Positions 36,919 through 46,525 of a stretch of 64,000 bases of DNA are shown in pieces (position 1 is the stretch's first letter; each line of letters begins with the position of its first letter). The DNA is from Paraspadella gotoi (taxonomy: Eukaryota; Chaetognatha). The position numbers and the translations under genes were made by a program. Below the pieces are notes generated by a model that saw nothing but the letters and a program-made list of their open reading frames with translations, did no database searches and was not told the DNA's origin. The stretch lies in NCBI GenBank assembly GCA_051294375.1, contig CM119266.1:11737609-11801608 (forward strand), read 5' to 3'.

Positions 36919-39745
36919 GTGACTGAGTGAATGAGCGATAGACAAAACAAAAAGAAAGATTCCGCCTTCGACCTTGTACAGCAGGTTGGGCACAAGCGGA
37001 CCGATCTGCCCTGCATCTAAAGCTTTGATCTTCGTGTTGGTGACGACGTCTTCGTCAAAGACGAGAAACTCTGTCCCGGGCAGCCCCTCGCCGAACGAGC
37101 CCGCTGAGGACCTTCGATGCGTCGATTGGGACTCGAGGAAACTCGAGCGATCCAAGTTCCGCTGTTCGAAAGGGTGTGAGGTGTGAGACTTGAAACTTTT
37201 TCGAGGGGCTCTCACTCTACTCTGTCCTAATCCACCACCTTTCCACGGAAATGTCTCACGAACCTCTCACATCCATCCCTCACACTCACTAAGGCGGAAC
37301 ATGGTAGAAATTTTAAGATTTTACGTAGTATAGTTAATAACGTAGAAGAATTTAAAGTTTATCGTATTACTATAAATCATAAAAATTATGTTATGATGAT
37401 GATGACTTTTAATGGTTTTCCCTTTATACGTTTTATGGGCTATCTGAATCCATTCTTAAAAAATAAAATCTATAAAAAAAAATTTTTTATTGTCTAAACA
37501 TTTATAAATATTCAATTGCTTCAACATTATTCTGTGCTTCACTAGTTAAAAAAAGGTGATGCTATATATTGATTTGAGTATATGATGGACAAATGAATTT
37601 TGTATCACAGAACTCCTAATGATAATGATAATGAAACGCTCACCCGTCCCACCGCCATACGTCGTAACTGGCCACGAGGGGGCATTTTCGCCGCCGCGTC
37701 CTCCAACGCTTGATTCTGTTCGTGCAGCAACTTGATGGCTTTGTCGATGGCGTCCTCGTCTTCGATGTTCTCGAAAGTGACTGCTTCGTCGTTCCTGTTC
37801 GCGCCGTGGGCGTCGCCGCTGCTCTTCCCGACCAAACTAATCAGTTCCGAGAGGTTTCTGCGAACTTCGTTCCATCGGATTCTCAAACGCGAAGAAAACA
37901 AAAGTTTTTTTGTTGTTGTCGTTTTTTTAAAAGCTTCAAGGGATTTTAAACGTCCACTAATTCGGAAAGCTCCCAATTGCTCCCTCCCAGCTCTTCCTAT
38001 TCATATTTCTTCTTCCTCTTCCTCTTATCTCCGATGTCTCTTCTCTCATCTTACATCTACCATCGAATATATATCTCTTATGTCCCTTCTTTCATCTGCC
38101 ATCTCACATCCGTCAACTCTCACTCTCGATTCTCGTCTCTCATCCCTGACCTCCCTTATCATATCGCTATCTCCCATCCAACAACTCCCATTCTCTCTTT
38201 CCATCTCTCATCTCTAACCTCCATCTCCCACCTGTTACCTCTCACTATCAATTCCCATCTCTCATCTCTAACCTCCCCTATCCCATCTCCTGCCTCCCAC
38301 CTGTCACCTCTCACATTCAGTTTCCATCTCTCATCTCCCATATCCTCCCATATCCTATCTCCATCTCTCACCTCTCACTCTCAGTTCCCATCTCTCAACT
38401 ATAACCTCCCTATAACCCCTATCTCCCGTGTCCCACCTGTGACCTCTCACTTTCGGTTCTCGTCTCTAACCTTCCCTATCCCATCTCCCGTCTTCCACTC
38501 GTCACTTTTAACTCTCAGTTCCCATTTCTCATCTCTAACCTCCCATCTCCTATTTATAATCTCCCATCTCACTTTCTCGACTCATTGCGATTAAATTCCC
38601 CGATTCCATCGACTCTCTTTTCCAGATCCGCGATCTTCTCCGAAATCCACTTGCGTCGGGACACCAACGCGTCGGCGGCGTCGGCCGCTGCGGCTACTGC
38701 GGCGTCGGCGGCGTTCTCCGAGGTCTCTCCGCCGCAGGAGAATCCTGGTCCCCAGCTCATCGCCTCTCCGGCCGGACGACGACGAGAATGGCGCCGAGAT
38801 CTTCTTGAATTGAAGGGAGAGGGGATGTTGAAAAAGAAAAAAGTTTATGTTTATATTTAAATATTATTGTTTATGTTTGTATTCAACAGTATCATAATTT
38901 GATACGAATAAAAAACCTAATTAATTATGTCCAATTCAGCTTCATTTTAATTTTTTTTTTAAATGCAATAAAATAAGAATTGCTTTCAGTCCAGCTGTGG
39001 TCATCCTGGCTAAAACCCCCTTTCCTTTATTTCCCCACTACCCAACTCCCCTCTTTCTCAAAACCTTTTCTTCCTGCTCCTTTTCGGCCCCGCATCGGCC
39101 GATTTGCTCGTTCCCGGCAGCCTGTGCAGTCGCTGCGTCTCCCGCTCCATCTGCCTCCGCTCCAGCCGCTCCTGCTGACGCTGCTGCCGTCTCCTTTCCA
39201 AAGTCGCGTTCAATTCCTTCAACTCTGTAGAGAGTTCGTCGGAAGGCGGCGTCGGCAACGGACGAGTCGTTCTTATTTTTGACGGGTATAGAAAAAGATT
39301 GTTTGAGAAGTAAAATAATTTTGTTATTGATCTAGGCAATGGTGAATGGCAATGGTGAAGGCAATAAAAGAAAAAGCTTGGATACCATTGTATACCGCCT
39401 TTAAGTAAGAGTTTACATTGTCTTTTTTCTTTTCTTTTCTTTTTGAATTTGAATCAACTATGTATACATTATGTAAATTGAGAGGCAATCATCGTGCAAG
39501 AGCACACTCTGGCTTTTTTCGTATTTATCGTCGTTTTCCTAGATGTCGTCGTAAGTAGTCGATGATGTGGTCTTCTTTGTCTTCGTCGTCGGAGACCAAA
39601 TGTTGTCTAGGTCGTCGTCGTCGTTATCGTCATCCAATTCGTAGTCTCACTTCCATTCCTGCGGCGCATCAACTTTTCGGCAGAGTTCGTTCCAATATTC
39701 GAACCCGTCTTTGTCTTTCGCCAGAGACGATCCCGCGCTTTCCAT
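17220..39745 (-). CDS. ADCY10-like: Soluble adenylyl cyclase-like protein (ADCY10-like), 42 exons, 2300 aa
   Basis: Makes cAMP from ATP in cytosol, cilia or organelles; vertebrate ADCY10 is activated by bicarbonate and calcium. I joined 42 exons, all phases matching, for 6903 nt. Order: new N-terminal part (1-320), cyclase C1 (about 325-510), C2 (about 560-745), linker, P-loop ATPase (GEGGMGKT at 853-860, Walker B HIFIIDD near 1023-1029), long helical TPR-like part, and a new C-terminal part (about 1950-2300). Catalytic residues are kept: Asp339 and Asp391 (human D47, D99; spacing 52 in both), Lys633, Asn723, Arg727. The bicarbonate-site positions differ (Asn387, Cys463, Asn472, Thr636). Human ADCY10 is about 1610 aa; the two ends account for the excess. 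The start is ATG 39745, the stop at 17220. Orthology is very likely; the exact limits of the outer exons are less sure. Confidence 0.93.
17660..17791. repeat. CT microsatellite in the last ADCY10-like intron
   Basis: About 65 CT units with a few TAT breaks, between exons 41 and 42. Confidence 0.95.
18881..19112 (-). mobile_element. tRNA-type SINE, copy 1
   Basis: About 232 bp also found at 22274-22505 and 33906-34138, all in the same orientation. On the minus strand the unit carries GGTTCTAGCCC, a good fit to the pol III B box, with a weaker A-box-like stretch upstream. It sits in intron 37, 16 bp from exon 37. Confidence 0.75.
20064..20602 (-). mobile_element. Helitron-like non-autonomous element, copy C (reversed)
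   Basis: On the minus strand it starts with CAAGTTCGAGCATACGATAA, carries several units ending in TTGGTCAACTGG, then GGAC-type repeats, and ends AGCAGATCCGAGTAAAAA. Ends and inner order match the copies at 21127-21965 and 45040-45670. It lies between ADCY10-like exons 34 and 35. Confidence 0.65.
21127..21965 (+). mobile_element. Helitron-like non-autonomous element, copy A
   Basis: Starts AACAAGTTTGAGCAAACAAT, then TGTCGGATCTGCC; ends in a perfect short hairpin (GGATCTGC...GCAGATCC) followed by ACTAAAAA. Inside are a TTAA-rich stretch (21175-21400) and a GGAC/GGAT tetranucleotide array (21744-21812). No coding sequence. It lies in the intron between exons 33 and 34. Confidence 0.65.
22274..22505 (-). 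mobile_element. tRNA-type SINE, copy 2
   Basis: Same unit as 18881-19112 with scattered base changes; lies in the intron between ADCY10-like exons 32 and 33. Confidence 0.75.
23708..23966 (-). repeat. 3' LTR of the small LTR element
   Basis: Direct repeat partner of 25192-25427, with one 23-bp GA-rich insertion relative to it. Confidence 0.8.
25192..25427 (-). repeat. 5' LTR of the small LTR element
   Basis: Direct repeat partner of 23708-23966; ATAT lies just outside both outer ends, a possible 4-bp target duplication. Confidence 0.8.
26303..27111 (+). mobile_element. TA-flanked MITE, copy 1, with an insertion
   Basis: Inverted ends of about 30 bp (CACGGATTTC...) and TA on both sides fit a Tc1/mariner-type non-autonomous element. 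The left 450 bp matches the reverse complement of the copy at 33599-34613. From about 26767 to 27085 it carries a foreign segment that starts with a tRNA-Lys 3' half. It lies between ADCY10-like exons 28 and 27. Confidence 0.78.
26772..26820 (+). tRNA. tRNA-Lys(CUU) 3' half with encoded CCA (not a working tRNA gene)
   Basis: Reads anticodon loop CTCTTAA, variable region, T arm with GTTCAA and 3' acceptor TTGGGCG followed by CCA. The 5' half is missing: sequence before about 26770 matches the MITE instead. Encoded CCA is unusual for eukaryotic tRNA genes and points to a copy of a mature tRNA, or, on the minus strand, to a primer-binding site (TGGCGCCCAATGTGGGGC) with unusually long tRNA match. 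Confidence 0.7.
30781..30869 (+). repeat. Degenerate TTAGGG (telomere-like) array
   Basis: About 12 TTAGGG or near-TTAGGG units within 89 bp in the intron between ADCY10-like exons 17 and 16. Confidence 0.85.
31214..32426 (+). pseudogene. C2H2 zinc-finger protein retrocopy, broken
   Basis: An intronless zinc-finger reading antisense within an ADCY10-like intron. Finger 1 is intact (CLQCFKRF...HQVIH). Finger 2 needs a one-base frame change near 31359 and has Tyr at both Cys positions (YKHYKADF...HVKAKH). Finger 3 (CQVCHIFM...) runs into GCATGC-type repeats and a stop near 31629. Finger 4 (CDECHLNF...) is in another frame, followed by a CTAT microsatellite (31919-31962) that shifts the frame again. 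A Ser/Pro-rich tail then runs from 31974 to 32426. AATAAA lies near 32597. No introns, multiple frame changes and lost zinc ligands fit a processed pseudogene; assembly errors could explain the shifts but not both Cys changes. Confidence 0.75.
33599..34613 (-). mobile_element. TA-flanked MITE, copy 2, carrying a SINE
   Basis: Ends CACGGATTTCCAATGGGAG and its inverted partner, TA on both sides. It is the same family as 26303-27111 in the opposite orientation. Removing the nested SINE (33906-34138) leaves about 780 bp. It lies in the intron between ADCY10-like exons 13 and 14. Confidence 0.78.
33906..34138 (-). mobile_element. tRNA-type SINE, copy 3, nested in a MITE
   Basis: Same unit as 18881-19112 and 22274-22505. 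Nesting shows the SINE was active after the MITE landed. Confidence 0.75.
34639..36810 (-). other. ADCY10-like exons 6-13: paired cyclase domains C1 and C2
   Basis: Exons 36810-36699, 36627-36499, 36387-36229, 36066-35915, 35878-35700, 35598-35513, 35304-35068 and 34865-34639. C1 shows VVFCDISGFTAL and GDILNFAGDAVLAVW. C2 shows HKIITFDKG, IGVASGQAFCGVIGH and VNMACRFMQNYPG, near-identical in pattern to class III cyclases of the soluble type. The donor of exon 12 was placed at 35068 rather than 35072 because only that keeps the frame. Confidence 0.9.
35388..35466. repeat. Short interspersed repeat, also at 53390-53468
   Basis: About 78 bp, starting near TTGGTACAACCA and ending near ACAGGCT, shared by both sites in the same orientation. 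The family is unknown. Confidence 0.6.
36850..36914. repeat. GA microsatellite in an ADCY10-like intron
   Basis: Pure GA repeat between exons 5 and 6; open frames through it are artefacts. Confidence 0.95.
36973..39745 (-). other. ADCY10-like exons 1-5: N-terminal extension (aa 1-320)
   Basis: Exons 39745-39651, 39271-39065, 38803-38573, 37881-37644 and 37161-36973 join with phases 2, 2, 2, 0, 0. The part has a Glu/Arg-rich coiled coil (TELKELNATLERRRQQRQ), a basic patch (SRRHSRRRP), an Ala/Asp-rich stretch and a second helix-rich region. Human ADCY10 has its first cyclase domain almost at the N-terminus and no such part. Exon 5 could also start further upstream by itself, but the acceptor and phase favour the joined form. 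Confidence 0.75.
37980..38570. repeat. Pyrimidine-rich minisatellite in ADCY10-like intron 3
   Basis: Imperfect tandem units of very roughly 50-70 bp built from CTCCCATCTC, CACCTCTCACT and CAGTTCCCATCT blocks. It fills almost the whole intron between exons 3 and 4, on the C/T-rich plus strand. Confidence 0.75.
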
Positions 39746-39844
39746 TGTTTCCCTTTGCGTATTAATTATATTTTATTGAGATTACGTACTTTATAACAAA
39801 TTAACTGAATATATTTACATGACGTATTCAAATTTCAATTTTAC

Positions 39845-39998
39845 TATTAGAGAAAGCAGAGTGTTTTGGAATTTGTACAACGATTTTTATTTCTATTTCA
39901 TCAGCTGATGAAGGCTTGAAATAGCCAGCCGAAACATGTCCGTCTCTTAAAAATAAAAATCGTTGTACAAATTCCAAAACACTTTGCTTTCTCTAATA
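39845..39998 (+). repeat. 48-bp inverted repeat with hammerhead-like core
   Basis: Arms 39845-39892 and 39951-39998 are reverse complements at 47 of 48 positions. The 58-nt spacer has CTGATGA (39904-39910), then GGCT and AGCC that can pair, then GAAAC (39931) and ATGTC: the order of a type I hammerhead ribozyme (CUGAUGA, stem II, GAAA, GUC). The arms would form an extended stem I, but pairing right next to the core is poor, so activity is uncertain. Such cores are known from Penelope-like elements. It lies 100 bp upstream of the ADCY10-like start codon. Confidence 0.7.
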
Positions 39999-40544
39999 AT
40001 AAATAACTACGAAAAAGAAAGGATTATCGCATCAATTTTACTATTTAACGTTTTACCTAAATGGTAGATCGCTTGAAGCTTTAAGTTAATTTGATTTTTA
40101 AGTTTTTGATATTAAATTCAAGACATAAATTTTTAAAAGGTGAATATTCGTCGTTTTACAAATTGATACTAAAAACGAATTTTAAAGCAATTTTATCGAA
40201 CGCTTAATGCGTGGATTTTCCTCTTCATTTCTGTTTGATAGTGTGTTGTTGTAATTGCTTTATTCGGAACATTTTTTTTAATGGTTTATAGCATCCATAA
40301 GAATCACGTTGTCTTTACTAAAGATCGAAAATTAAAAACTAACCACCTTATTTTCTAAAAAAAAAGTATAATTATTCACGAGCGCTAAGCGTCTGATTTC
40401 ATAAAGTTCCATTGGAGACGGTAGAATTTGAATAAATGAATAAAGAAGCCACTTAAATTCAATTTCCATTTCCCTCGTTTAAAAGATGACTTATTCCACA
40501 AGTTGAATCTTAGACAAAAAAAACATTCAGACGTTCTAAGAAAT
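39999..40544. other. Spacer between coiled-coil gene end and ADCY10-like start
   Basis: AT-rich, no gene. Both genes lie on the minus strand, so it holds the 3' UTR of one and the promoter of the other. Confidence 0.55.
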
Positions 40545-42072
40545 TTAGATGATGGAGGGATCCCAAGGCTTTCGTCCGCTGGCGAGGACAAAGTTCCTCG
40601 GCGCCTCGTCCTGGGGCGGCCTCTTTCGAGGATCCCAAGGCGGGAGGGCCTGATTCAACATCTTCGCCGTGACGGGCCACTGGAGCGGGTAGGGGGATTG
40701 AGATGGGGAGAAGGGAGAGGGTGAATGAAGTGGAGAAAAGTGAATCTCGAGGATGTGAAGGATGACCCAAACCTAATTTCGATTCAAAATAAACTAATTT
40801 AACGAATTTAAATTTCAAAACAATTCTTTAAAAAAAAAGTAAAACCTTTTTGAGGTTCTTTCCGAATTCGTTGGTGGATGACGTCTCGGAGGCGTTGCTC
40901 GATCGACGATCGCTTACGAAATCTTTGTCGTGCAGTTTCATCTTTTTGCCTAAAGAAACGGAGAGAAAAAAAAACCGAATGGCGAGGAGCAAATATATCG
41001 CGACGACAGCTGTCTGTTAAATGTTTGCGAACGGAAGTATTGACCATGTCGCTTTGCCGTGACTAAATAGAAACATAGTAACTCAATAGGAACGGAAAAC
41101 GTAGGGAATAACAAGGTTCATTCTTTAAGTATCATTTAAAACAATTAATCAATTCGAGAGGAAACCTCCATAGATTTATTATCGGATATTGAAAAAAAAT
41201 ATATTTCCGATATTAAAATATTCTTTATTAAAAATTATCGTGTGGCGAAACTTAATTTCGCCTCCCGTATAGCTTGGTGAAACACAGCTCGTTCCATTTT
41301 TTTATCTACATCTCATTTATCTCAACTCGAGCTCTTTTTAATTTTGAACCCAATTTTTACGGAATTATATAATGACTCCCTCCACGAACCATGAACAACG
41401 TATTCCGGATTCCTAATGTTGGTGGTGTTGGCCTTGCACCTCTCCATCATCTCACTCGCCATCCGCCCCATCCTTTCGGGCACGTCGTAGGGCAAGGCGC
41501 AGGACGGGCGGAAGGGATCCGGCTCGGGCTCCTTCTTCTTAGTGGAAGAGGCCGAGCTTGGCGATGAGAGGGTAAAGGGGTGGAGAATGGGATGCGTTTA
41601 AACGTATATATTTATAATAATATAAATAGTAACACTTCACTTTACATAATACATATCAATTATCAGGATTCATTGATTGAATGATTGATTGATTGATTAA
41701 ATTATTAAATTATTAAATGTTTGACTGATTGATTGATTGATAATTTTTATTTTTAATAGAGTAATAAAACCTTTGCTCCTCGTCCTCGCTCCTCCACTCA
41801 TAACTCTCGAATTCCCCGCCCGACGTCGACTCCTTGATCGTCCACTCCAGCCGCTCCACCTCCTGGCGCAAAACCTCCACCAGATTTTCTAGGTTCTTTC
41901 GTTCCAGTCGCTCGATGTCGTCGACGCAAACGCGTTCGTCCTGAGAGAATACAATTCTTTTATTACAATATTGTATCTGGTATATTGTTCAATTGTTTAA
42001 AAATTTTTTTTTTCATACTTCTTTCTTGCTTTGTTTATTTCTTTATTTCTTTCTTTCTTTCTTTCTTTCTTT

Positions 42073-42108
<36 letters not shown>

Positions 42109-42189
42109 TTCTTCTTTCTTTCTTTCTTTATTTATTTATTTATTTCTGTCTCTTAAGATTCCCCTCCTTTCTTCTTCTTTCTTCTTTCT

Positions 42190-42254
<65 letters not shown>

Positions 42255-42705
42255 CTCTTTTTTCTTCCCTTTCTCATTTTCCCTCCTCAACGCTGTCGAG
42301 TAAAGCGTTCCGCTCCGACCGAAACCAGGCGTGGTTCTTAAACTCTTCCTCCTCGCCAGGCCCCAACTTGATGAGCGCCGTCTGCGTCGCCTGATGTTTG
42401 GCGTCGTCGGTCTTGCGCGCAATGTCGTCCAACCCGCTGCGCTTGATCTTGTTCATCAGCTCCTCCAGGAAATCCTGACTTCCATCCAGCCAATCCTGTA
42501 GGTCCTGGACGTCGCCCTCCAAGTCTTTGATGCGATCCAGGTTCCTGGGGAAAGTTAAACCGACAGACAATGAGTTATCGGACAATGTAAAAAGAAAGGT
42601 AAAAAGTGGATAAAATTAAAAGTTGTAGATAGATCAATAAATAGATTTTGGGAGCGATTGATAAATATTTAGATATACAGATAGATAGATACGTAGGATA
42701 GATAT

Positions 42706-42769
<64 letters not shown>

Positions 42770-44364
42770 AAGGATAGATAGATAAACAACTATTTTCCAC
42801 AATAGTCGTTTTCGTTGACGTCATTCGTCCATTAAATCAGCGTGACGTCACTAATTCGAATTCCCAAGTGTGAGGTCTTGTGATGGATCACTCAAAATCA
42901 GATTTTGAGAATTTGAGTATATACTTCTCAAATCTTATCTCTGTAAGCTAAAGAAATTGTAAGAGATTTTCCGCCAAACTCGAGTATTAATGAACGCGGT
43001 TTGGCAGCTTGGGCCACCCCCTACAGAGGAGGCCAGTGGTTTGGATTATGAATCATTTTTAAATTTCCGTCTCACGGTGAAGTAAATAGGAATATTTAAT
43101 GTTCTTAAAATTGAAGATTGTTTGCTGAATGTTGACTCAATTCCTCGAATGGTTGTGGAAAAAAACTATGCGAAATGATTCGATAAGGACGAAAAATGTC
43201 AATGGCTCTTGACGTCGACAATGCCCAAAATATTTGGAGCTTCGTCGGTTGTTTGTCTTTGTCGTTTTGTTGGCAGCCACGAAAAGCTTTTTTGTCTGTT
43301 TGTACAAAGATAAAGACAGGCGCATAATCGTGTTGCTACATATCTTCTTCATACTTCCCCAACTCACTCGTATTGCTGCTTGTCCTTAAAATGCCGCAAC
43401 TCCTCCAACTCCTTGGAGGCGACGTCGAGTTTGGCCGTCAACTGCCCCCAAGGCTGCGCGATTTGCGCCAAGACCACGAAGGAGAGGGTGTGGCCGATGC
43501 TGGGGTCGACGACCAACTCGAGGTAGGGATCCAACGCCAGGGCCTCCTCCCAATACTTTTCGTATTTAGCGCGTTTGGCGTTGAGTTTCTCGCGGAGATC
43601 CTTGGCGGCTGGAGAAGAAAAGAAGTTGGCAGGGGCGTGAAGAGAACTGGTGGGCGCTTTAAAGAATTTGTCGGCTGGCCCCGGACGGCTTTTTAAGCTA
43701 AGCTAATTTCATCTCCGTAATATTGACATTATAACTTGAAGTAAAAAAAAAGAATATTTATGCATGTTTTTAAGGACTTGGAAAGTTATTAAATTTTTAG
43801 TTATATTTGCCTTTTTTTATTCCCTTTCTCGACTAGAATACCAGTGCCTTCAACATTTGTCAACTTTCCCCGCTCAGCATCCACACTCTCTCGACACTCC
43901 CCAGCCCACCACTCCGGCCCACCTTGTATCCCGTCCTCCTTCGTCGTCACCACCTTCTTGTCCATCATGTAGAGGAACTTGAGCGCCTTCTTCACCTGAT
44001 CCTCCCAGGAGGCTTTGGCCGCGCGATTCTCCTCGGACTTCTTGTCAATCACGCGTTGCAGCTTGGCGGCCTCCTTGTTGATGGCGGCCGTGTCTCGGCC
44101 GAACTGTTCCACCCAGAACCGGAGATGCCGATCCTTGGGGATGAGCAAATCCCAACTGCCCTTTTGTTTCTTGCCCTTCTTTCCCTTGTTGCGTTTGGCG
44201 GCGGCGACTTCGGCCGCTTTCGCCGCCGCCGCCGCCATCGCCATCATCGCTTCCTTCTGCTCTTGCTTCTTGCGCTCTTCTTCAGTCATTTCGGCGGGCT
44301 CTGCAGGCGCGGCCGCCGGCGCTTCCGGCGGCGGTTCCGGCGCCACCGGTGACGCGCCGTCCAT
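40545..44364 (-). CDS. Coiled-coil protein of unknown function, 7 exons, 503 aa
   Basis: I do not recognise the family. Exons 44364-43923, 43608-43368, 42544-42292, 41940-41771, 41556-41390, 40949-40846 and 40679-40545 join with matching phases (1, 2, 0, 2, 1, 0) and end in a stop, giving exactly 504 codons. The N-terminus is Pro/Ala-rich, then Glu/Lys-rich (MTEEERKKQEQKEAMMAMA), then a Lys-rich patch (RNKGKKGKKQKG). Helical, charged segments typical of coiled coils follow (LQRVIDKKSEEN, ELMNKIKRSGLDDI, NLENLVEVLRQEVERLEW). The C-terminus is Pro/Trp-rich with a repeated PWDP (ALPPWDPRKRPP, RKPWDPS). No membrane segment or enzyme motif is seen. The architecture would suit a cytoskeletal or axonemal structural protein, which is only a guess. 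The donor of exon 3 (GTTGAG) is the weakest junction. Confidence 0.8.
41239..41295. repeat. Partial copy of the repeat at 57790-58030
   Basis: GTGGCGAAAC..., CCTCCCGTATAGCTTGGTGAAAC match the start of the 57790 element in order; the rest is missing. Confidence 0.6.
42028..42263. repeat. TTTC microsatellite in a coiled-coil gene intron
   Basis: Long TTTC array with a break of mixed sequence around 42130-42175. It ends 29 bp from exon 3 of the coiled-coil gene. Confidence 0.95.
42684..42776. repeat. GATA microsatellite
   Basis: About 20 GATA units in the intron between exons 2 and 3 of the coiled-coil gene. Confidence 0.95.
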
Positions 44365-44812
44365 TTTGTTGCCGAGTCTGGGGAACGAGGACTAAGGGAT
44401 GGGCGAGTCGGGATCCGGCTAACGAAAATTGTGAAAGAATAACAATTGTTTTAAAATTGAGATAATAGGCATAGCAACGTTCTCAGTTGCAACTGAGCAA
44501 CTGAACAACCAAACAAAAATATTCAATACTAGACAATACCTTGAGCATGGGAATCGTTCATAATACCGCTCTTACCAGTAGAAGTTTATCTCGCGTTAAA
44601 ACGCGCACGCAGAGATGAGCACGCAATTCAAAAGCTCGCACGAACTCGCACGCACCTGTTGGTTCGACCTCCTATTCCGACGAAGCTTTTATCGACCTAA
44701 AATCTCAATATCGCCTATTCTCCACTTTTATCAATTCAGTCTAAAAAGTCTCAGATCAAATCCCCCGGGTTAATCCGCTTTTGGATTTACATGGTTATTT
44801 CTTATGTGATTG

Positions 44813-44816
<4 letters not shown>

Positions 44817-44866
<50 letters not shown>

Positions 44867-44893
44867 CTTCTCTCTCTCTCTCTCTCTCTCTCT
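44817..44893. repeat. CT microsatellite
   Basis: CT repeats about 450 bp upstream of the coiled-coil gene start. Confidence 0.95.
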
Positions 44894-45039
44894 ACTCTCT
44901 CCAAAACTCGTCCCACGACTTTTGGGCTCTGATCTGGTTTCGCGTCAGAAGATAATTTTCGATCCTTGACGAACGAATTTCTTCACGTAACGGAGTAGAT
45001 ACGTTTTCAAAAAAAAAAACTTTTTTGCTTCTTGAATTC

Positions 45040-45670
45040 AAACAAGTTTGAGCAAACAATGTCGGATCTGCCTACGATAAATAAGCGGTAATAAGCTAAA
45101 CCGATGATAAATATTTTCTGACTTTCAGTTTGTGATCTTAACAGATCATAACATAACAAATCATAACAGACTTCTTAATAAATCTATGAAAAATCTTTAA
45201 ATCAATTGATCTATCACTCATACCAACTTGCATGATTTAGTTAACTTGCATAATTTGGTAATATTGCATAATTTGGTCAATTTGCATAATTTGGTCAACT
45301 GGCATAATTTAATGAACTTGAATTATTTGTTCAACTGGCATAATTTGGTTAACTGGCATAATTTGGTCAACTAGCATAATTTGGTCAACATGCAGAATTT
45401 GGTCAACTGGCATACTTGGATCAACTGGCATAATTTGGTTAACTGGCATAATTTGGTTTACTGGCATAATTTTATGTACTGGCATAATCCATCCATCCAA
45501 TCACGAGTAATTGGTGTTTAATGAAAAGGTGGGACGGACCTTCAGACAGACAGATGGATGTTCTTATATGATAAAAATTATTTACCGACCAGATTTTGGG
45601 GTGGGGCCGACTGACCGACAAAGTTAATTATAGAGTCGGAATCTGCGATAAGCAGAACCGACTAAAAATT
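45040..45670 (+). mobile_element. Helitron-like non-autonomous element, copy B
   Basis: Starts CAAACAAGTTTGAGCAAACA, then TGTCGGATCTGCC, and ends with a worn hairpin and CCGACTAAAAA, as copy A does. The inside is mostly a tandem array of an 18-bp unit like CATAATTTGGTCAACTGG (45230-45490, roughly 14 units), then a short GACAGACAGATGG stretch. Confidence 0.65.
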
Positions 45671-46431
45671 GTTTAAAACAACTTAGCAACATTAAAAGAG
45701 TATTTTTAAAAAAAATGCCAACGAAAAGAAAATAATAAAATAAAACTAGAAAATCCAAACCACACAACATATTATCTTTATCTTCAAGTTTAACATAATG
45801 AAGCATTATTTTCTCGAATAAGATCATCGCCTGACATGTCTCATTAGAAATGAGCGCATTAATTCTCAAGACTCATTATCAATCGACGTCTACGATTGTT
45901 TATTTCGTTAAAAGTTCCGCCTAAAAGTTTATTTCCAACTTATCTGAGCGATTTTGACTAAAAAAAAAGGGCAAAAACCGAATTTATTTGAACCCTATTC
46001 ATCAATTTAAAAAAAAAATTTACTTCTAAGGCTTTTTTTATTCGGGTACAACGTTAGCTCTTTTTCAGATCATGAATTGAATCCTTTCCCACCTTTCACA
46101 CGTTTATTTTAATTCTGAAATTGTATATTAAAATCCGGAAACTCCTTTTTTATAGGATTCTTTTTTCCCGTTTTTTTTTGGGACTAATACATCCAGTAGA
46201 CATTTGCAATTCTATTGGAACAATAAAATCCCTTCAAGTCATTATAACAAACTGACATTTAAGCAATGAACGTAATAAAGCGAACCGCTCGCTTCAGAGA
46301 TGACGTCAAGTACCGACTAATTACGTCAAAAAACTGGGGTCTGACGTCATCCAAACTTTTTTGGAAGAAAAAAAAAGAATTCCGTTTATCTTCACCGGTG
46401 CTGCGCGTCTTGCGGATCTGCAGGGCTGCTC

Positions 46432-46462
46432 TCTCTCTTCTCTCTCTCTCTCTCTCTCTTCT

Positions 46463-46521
<59 letters not shown>
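46432..46521. repeat. CT microsatellite
   Basis: CT repeats with TTC breaks. Confidence 0.95.

Positions 46522-46525
<4 letters not shown>

Noticed and set aside
36637-37215. Single long first exon of the cyclase gene starting MRAPRK
   Set aside because: A strong donor (36973) and acceptor (36810) remove the GA tract, and the acceptor at 37161 joins in phase to upstream exons; the long frame reads through an intron.
37977-38594. 205-aa Ser/His/Pro-rich plus-strand frame
   Set aside because: It is a pyrimidine minisatellite inside an intron of the minus-strand gene.
45230-45490. Regularly spaced repeats as a CRISPR-like array
   Set aside because: An 18-bp unit with no unique spacers, in eukaryotic DNA inside a transposon-like element; it is a plain minisatellite.
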